64,000 nucleotides of DNA from Pyronema omphalodes (taxonomy: Eukaryota > Ascomycota > Pezizomycetes > Pezizales > Pyronemataceae), in assembly GCA_024516155.1 (NCBI GenBank), contig JAJJXM010000051.1, positions 124,001 through 188,000 on the forward strand, read 5' to 3'. The translations under genes and the position numbers were made by a program. The notes under the pieces were generated by a model. It was not told the DNA's origin. It searched no databases and worked only from the letters and a program-made list of their open reading frames with translations. Every line of letters begins with the position of its first letter. Position 1 is the stretch's first letter. Of the stretch, positions 58,439 through 64,000 are shown one piece after another.

Positions 58439-59586
58439 ATGGCTGAACACGGATGGAATACCATTGAATCTGATGCTGTAAATAGCTGCACCAGTTCCAC
58501 TGACCCCTCACCTATACTGACAGCTCTAGGGAGTCTTCACCGAGCTTGTTGAGGGTTTAGGAGTAAAGGGTATCCAATTTGAAGAGCTTCACTCAATCAC
58601 CGAAGCTGGTGATGTTGAATACCTTCGCAGCCTCTCGTATGTCATCACTGGTTCTTGTCGCTACAAAACTAACTTCTACAAGCCCCATTTATGGTGCTAT
58701 TCTACTTTTCAAGTACCCTAAGAAACAACCAGAAAGCCGCGATGGTACCCTAGACGAAGCAGCCTCCTACAACCTATTCTTCGCAAACCAAGTTATTCAG
58801 AATGCCTGCGCAACCCAGGCCATCCTCTCTATCCTTCTAAACCGCACCGGCCTAGACCCCACCGACAAGAGCCACTCCGCGGGTGGAGAGAACCCCGACC
58901 CCGTAGACGCAGATGTTAGCATCGGTGACATGTTAATTGCCTTCAAAGATTTCGCTAAAGAGTTTCCTCCTGAAGTAAGCTTTTCTCTCGGTTAAAGAGA
59001 AAACTGCTGACATCTGAAATAGGACCGTGGTTTAGCACTTTCGAACTCTGTCGAAATCAGAACTGTCCACAACTCATTCTCCTACTCTTCGCCATTTGCC
59101 GATGAGAGTAATAAACCTTCCTCCAGCGAAGGTGATGCATACCACTTTATCGCCTACACGCCATTGAATGGGCAGTTATACGAGCTTGACGGACTACAGC
59201 CTGCACCAATTTCCCACGGTCCTTGCACCAAAGATGATTTCGCCGATAAGTTACTGCCTGTAGTAACCAGGAGAATGAGGAGTGATCCAGATGGCGGTAT
59301 TTCCTACGTTCTACTAGCTATGGTTAAGGACCCTAGAATCATGGCACAGCAGATTGGTGATCAGGAGACTATCCGGAGGGAAAATGCGAAGAGGAAGGCC
59401 TGGAAGTGGGAGAATGACCTCCGCCAACACAATTTTATGGGCTTTATTCATGAGATGCTGAAGGAGGTTACTACGACGAAGGTGAAGGCGGGAGAGTATG
59501 ATAAGTGGATACAGGATGCCAAGGACAAGAATGAGGAGAGGCGCGAAGAGCGTAGAATGGCGAGAGAGGACATGATGGAGTTTTAG
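58439..59586 (+). CDS. uch2: UCH37-type ubiquitin C-terminal hydrolase
   Basis: This cysteine protease of peptidase family C12 removes ubiquitin; UCH37/Uch2 binds the proteasome lid receptor Rpn13 and edits chains there. Exons 58439-58477, 58530-58636, 58683-58974 and 59023-59586 give 333 residues. After WNTIESDAGVFTELVEGLGV comes SPIYGAILLFKYP. The active site is NQVIQNACATQAIL with Gln85 (oxyanion) and Cys91 (nucleophile). His187 lies in GDAYHFIAY and Asp202 in YELDGLQ; the 15-residue His-Asp spacing equals human UCH37. The C-terminal helical tail (WENDLRQHNFMGFIHEM, then KDKNEERREERR) corresponds to the ULD/KEKE-like region that contacts Rpn13. The catalytic set is complete. The splice acceptor at 58682 (ACAAG) is non-consensus but uniquely gives SPIYG. 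Confidence 0.95.
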
Positions 59587-60003
59587 AATGATTTGATTAT
59601 GCTGCGGGGGCAGGTATGATTACAGGTAATTTAATTAGACTTCAGATGATTAAACTATCTTCAACTTGAATGCAGGCAAATGTATCGAGTATTGTCGGGC
59701 AATTTAAATTCATAACTACAGCAAAATATAGAGACTGTATTTAGTTGAAAAGATGTAGTAGCATTTGTTCATATGGAATGGAATTCTAAATTTGCATAGC
59801 CACAGAGGCACGTAATTTATGGTGTCGCATCCAAGTGGACAATTGTATGGGTCGACAGAATCCATCACTCGACCCTCCTTGGACAACCCGTTTTTTTTCG
59901 CACCTTCATCCTCCACCTCCACTTCTCCATCACAACAGAAACATCAATACAAAATCAACTTTTACAACCTTTAACCTTGAGATAGGACAGCGTGTTAGCA
60001 AGA
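59587..60003. other. intergenic between UCH37 and REC8 (417 bp)
   Basis: 3' flank of the hydrolase and promoter of REC8. It is AT-rich; no clear motif is seen. Confidence 0.5.
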
Positions 60004-62563
60004 ATGTTCTATTCTCACGAGGTTCTCACCGAGCGCCAATATGGTATTGCGACCATTTGGTAAGCACATCCACAAACCAGGCTTCCTAAGCCGAACTCTA
60101 ACATAATCAAAGGCTTGTTGCTACCCTCGGCCTCTCACGCACAACCCTCAAGAAGCTAGGAAGAAGAGACATTCTCGCAGTCAACCTTCCCAAAGCCTGT
60201 GGGACGGTTATCGAACCAATTGCTCCTTTAGCCCTGCGTCTGCAGTCCAATTTGTTGATTGGAATCTCACGGTATGGTTTTTCCCAGACATATGCACCGT
60301 AGAGCTTCATGCTTACATTGATACAGAGTCTACAAGCAACAAACCGAATACCTCTACCACGATGTAACCAACGCTCATACCAACATCAAAAAGCTTGAGA
60401 TCTCCAATAACCTCCCCAACATCGCTGCAAACCTCGACCATGAACGAGGAGGAGAAGGCCGGTATGTTACCTTATTCCTCTCGTTATTATATATCTTACT
60501 GATAGCCACCATCCAGTCCCGAGCAGCTCATCTTAACTGACGACCCGCGCCTGCACCCCGACTTGTTGTTAGATATCGACCTCGCGGGTCTCGGGGAATT
60601 ATCCCTCGGCGATGTCGATCTCGGGGACTTCAATGATCTTGCCAACTCTCTTCAAACCGGACAAATGACTCCCTCTCTGCGTTCTCAAATTACTCAACAG
60701 TCCCAGCTCTTTTCACCCGGAGCTATGGTACCAGGATCTTCATCAAGCATTCGCTCAGGCGCTGCGGGTACGGGTTTTGAACCCTCCCAGCATTTGGGCC
60801 ATGACTCTAGTGAAACTGGAGTGGATTACGAGAGGCTAGAATTAGAAGAGAATCCCCTGTTTGAATTTGATGAGAATGGTGAGATGAGGGAGGTGACCCC
60901 GACCTTGCCTGATCCTTTTGGCGGAGATCCAACAACTCCAAGGGGTGATGGGGATAGGACTCCAAGAGCAAGAGTACCTGGAACTCATGGAAGTGAGGAT
61001 ATTGAAGAGAGGGTTAGAAAGGAACATGATGAGGCTGGAAGACCTGGTTCTGAGGTAAGTAATGGGTGCCTTTCTAAAAGTTGAAAGAGTTGTTAATAAT
61101 GATATGCAGGCTTTCGAAATGGACCAACATCCCGGCTCTGACCTCTTCCCCGAATTCCACCAGCAGATGAACCTCAGCGAGCATCCTCCAAGTGCTCAGC
61201 CCATTCCTGCGGATGAAACTATGGGTCAATCATCCCTTGCCCCAGGATCTGAACACCTCCCCTCCGAAGCATCCTCAGAGCAAATCGTCGCCGAAGCTGC
61301 CGCAAAGAAGACCCGCGGCCCAAGAGCCAAGAAAGTGATAATTGACGATGACATCGAACTGACAAATCACGACCTTAAAGAACAGCACAAAAACTACCTT
61401 CAAAACATGGAGGCTGCTAGGAAAGCCATGGAAGCTCGTAAACTCAATAGGGAGGCCAAAATCAATGCTGGGATTCTCGTTCTACAGCATGGAATTAGTG
61501 GACTTCTCTTAGATCCTACGCTTAAAGAAACCTTTTCTGGACAAGCTATCATCAACTCCATTTTGGGCATCATCCCATCCACCACGGGTGGTGAATCCCC
61601 AAAGAAACGGAAGATAGGCGAAATCGGATCTGACAACGAGGAAAATGGCCGCGCAAGCAGCAGAGCCAGAACCGTTGAGCCAGCTACACAACCCCCCTCT
61701 GAGATTGGGCGCGGTGGTGATGCTGCTGATAACTTCAGCATGGGATTTGGGTCTGAACTTGGCATGGGAGGAAACTTGGGTCAAGTTGGTACTCCGGGGT
61801 ATGGCGAAATGGAGGTTGGGAGAGATGCTCCACCTGGCCTCCCCTCAGATTTTGGAAGTGTTAAAAGTTACAGATCTGATGGAATGCCCTGGAGTAATAT
61901 GGGGTTGCCAAACTCTCCACTTCCTGGACCCGTAGGAGGAGCTCCAAGTAGCAGCATTGGATATGGTGGTATTCCGAGTAGTCCTATGGCACGTAATACT
62001 AGGGCCATGTCAAGAATGTCCGTGGCTGGCTCCGTGAGGAGTATGCTGGATATTGTACCGGAGGTGGGAGAGGAATCAACTTTTATGCAAGATCAAATGG
62101 GAATGAAGGATGATCAGTTGCCGGAGGAGTTTCAGTTTTTTGATGCGGAGGCTGGTAAGTTATTTGGGTTGGAAGTGGCGATGCGGTGATGACTACTAAT
62201 CATGCTCTTACAGAAGCTCAAGATACCCAGCAGCTTCATGCGGCTGTTGAGACCGAGGCAAACTTGTTTTTTGAGTGAGTCCTATCAAGCGAGATAACTC
62301 AGGGCATAGACCTAACTGGGTACTAACTATTCGGTAGATACCTCAAGAACAGACTCGCCGTGGAGAATGAACGTCGAATGGAACAAGATGAAGAGGATGA
62401 GGTCAACTTTATTACATTTGATGGTCTTATCAAGCCAGGCCAGGAGCGTCGCGAGGTTGCGGCTCAGGCGTTTTCGCACACGCTTCTGCTTGCCACTAGA
62501 GGCTTGCTTACGGTTTCACAGGAGGAGCAGCCTTTTGGAGAGATTCAGATTGGGATTTTTTGA
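60004..62563 (+). CDS. REC8: meiotic cohesin kleisin REC8
   Basis: This alpha-kleisin closes the cohesin ring in meiosis and is cut by separase. Seven exons (60004-60059, 60113-60271, 60327-60461, 60517-61054, 61110-62154, 62214-62274, 62338-62563) encode 739 residues. The N-terminus MFYSHEVLTERQYGIATIWL then VATLG is the Rec8 form, not the mitotic Rad21 form. It continues CGTVIEPIAPLALRLQSNLL and GISRVYKQQTEYLYHDV, the SMC3-binding domain. The middle is long, acidic and Ser/Pro-rich, where separase sites are expected (candidates not assigned), with a basic patch TRGPRAKK. The C-terminal winged helix, which binds SMC1, has NFITFDGLIK, EVAAQAFSHTLLLATRGLL and ends EEQPFGEIQIGIF. All junctions are in frame. 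Presence suggests a sexual cycle. Confidence 0.93.
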
Positions 62564-63146
62564 AGGTTCTTTAAGCCGATAGCTGTAAAAATCTGGAGAG
62601 GAGTATAAGGAAAATGTACGTACGTTTGCTTTCGGGAAATATTGTGTAGTTTTTAGCCGAGTTTTTGCAAACAATCACTTTTTAAACCCCTGTATTGAAC
62701 CTACATTCCGAATGATGCTGGGTGAAGCCTGTCAGTGCCAATAATCAACCCCAGAGTAAGCCACATTCAGATAGTCGAACGATATTCACATTCACACCCA
62801 CAAGACAGTTTGTCCAGCTAGGATAAATCCACACCACGTATGTGCAGAGCCACCCCCGGACCCCCCGGGTTCCTACTCGTCTCGACCAGGCCCCCAACCC
62901 GGAATGTTCCATCTCGCGCCATTCGCATCATGTGGCACGGACGCATAACTAAGCCATCATGGATGATAACCATACCCCCCATCTTCCATGCGACGTGCAG
63001 CAGTTACTCCTTGTCCGCCGTGACCACAATATTTAAGTCGACTCTCGCTCTCAGACTCCTGCTCTCACATCCCCTCTCTCCTCCCACCTGAACTTTACAT
63101 ATTCGCTACACTCGCTCTGCACCATAAATCTTAAAACTTTATCGCA
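62564..63146. other. intergenic, polyubiquitin promoter (583 bp)
   Basis: 3' flank of REC8 at left. At right are a possible heat-shock element and a TATA-like ATATTTAAG near 63029, about 115 bp before the ubiquitin ATG. Confidence 0.5.
62901..62910 (+). promoter_or_regulatory. possible heat-shock element
   Basis: GGAATGTTCC contains GAAnnTTC, two inverted units of the HSF site, 237 bp before the polyubiquitin start. Only two units are present, while functional sites usually have three or more, so this is a candidate only. Polyubiquitin genes are commonly stress-induced. Confidence 0.35.

Positions 63147-64000
<854 letters not shown>

Overview
The window is nuclear DNA of a filamentous ascomycete (Pezizomycotina). 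The signs are short GT-AG introns of about 50-170 bp with CTAAC-like branch sites in nearly every gene, fungal-type proteins (an AzgA-type purine permease, a BET1 SNARE, REC8 with a fungal-type N-terminus, a DUF6818 protein), an intron-containing tRNA-Leu, and codon usage rich in GGA, CGT and GTT/GTC in the highly expressed genes. GC looks moderate. My best guess is Leotiomycetes, by inference only. There are no bacterial, viral or organellar features and no CRISPR array.

Layout. 0-1 kb: 5' part of an MFS sugar transporter that runs off the left edge. 2.7 kb: tRNA-Leu(AAG). 7.0 kb: a small spliced fungal protein of unknown function. 10.2-12.8 kb: ribosomal protein eS24 and the ER-Golgi SNARE BET1. 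15.4-16.6 kb: a disordered protein with a KEN box. 19.0-23.2 kb: phosphoribosylformylglycinamidine synthase (purine synthesis). 25.4-31.98 kb: five minus-strand genes (disordered protein, AlkB-like dioxygenase, CsbD-like mitochondrial protein, Rdx/SelW-like thioredoxin-fold protein, ribosomal protein uS12). 32-42.9 kb: about 10.9 kb with no convincing gene, holding many tandem repeats, long C-runs, a 748-bp TIR element with TA target duplications and a 20-bp perfect hairpin. 42.9-45.1 kb: AzgA-like purine permease. 47.0-50.7 kb: TFIIF beta subunit and an HPM1-like histidine methyltransferase. 51.3-53.5 kb: DUF6818 protein. 55.3-57.7 kb: TAPT1/EMP65 family membrane protein. 58.4-62.6 kb: UCH37-type deubiquitinase and the meiotic kleisin REC8. 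63.1 kb to the right edge: polyubiquitin.

The genes are mostly unrelated housekeeping functions. Two links are notable. Purine synthesis (ADE6) and purine uptake (AzgA) both occur, 20 kb apart. UCH37, REC8 and polyubiquitin lie in tandem on the plus strand at the right end, though no operon-like logic applies in fungi.

The most striking non-genic feature is the density of mini- and microsatellites with unit lengths of 4 to 9 bp. The longest arrays sit in the 32-43 kb gap and in regions between convergent genes (45-47 kb, 53.5-55.3 kb). Eight C-homopolymers of 11-21 bp all lie on the same strand. The clearest undescribed element is the TIR element at 40,089-40,836, inserted into a CTTCGCTCAC-type repeat. 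I did not find a novel multi-gene system. Exon coordinates were worked out by hand from splice signals and protein similarity and should be checked against transcripts.
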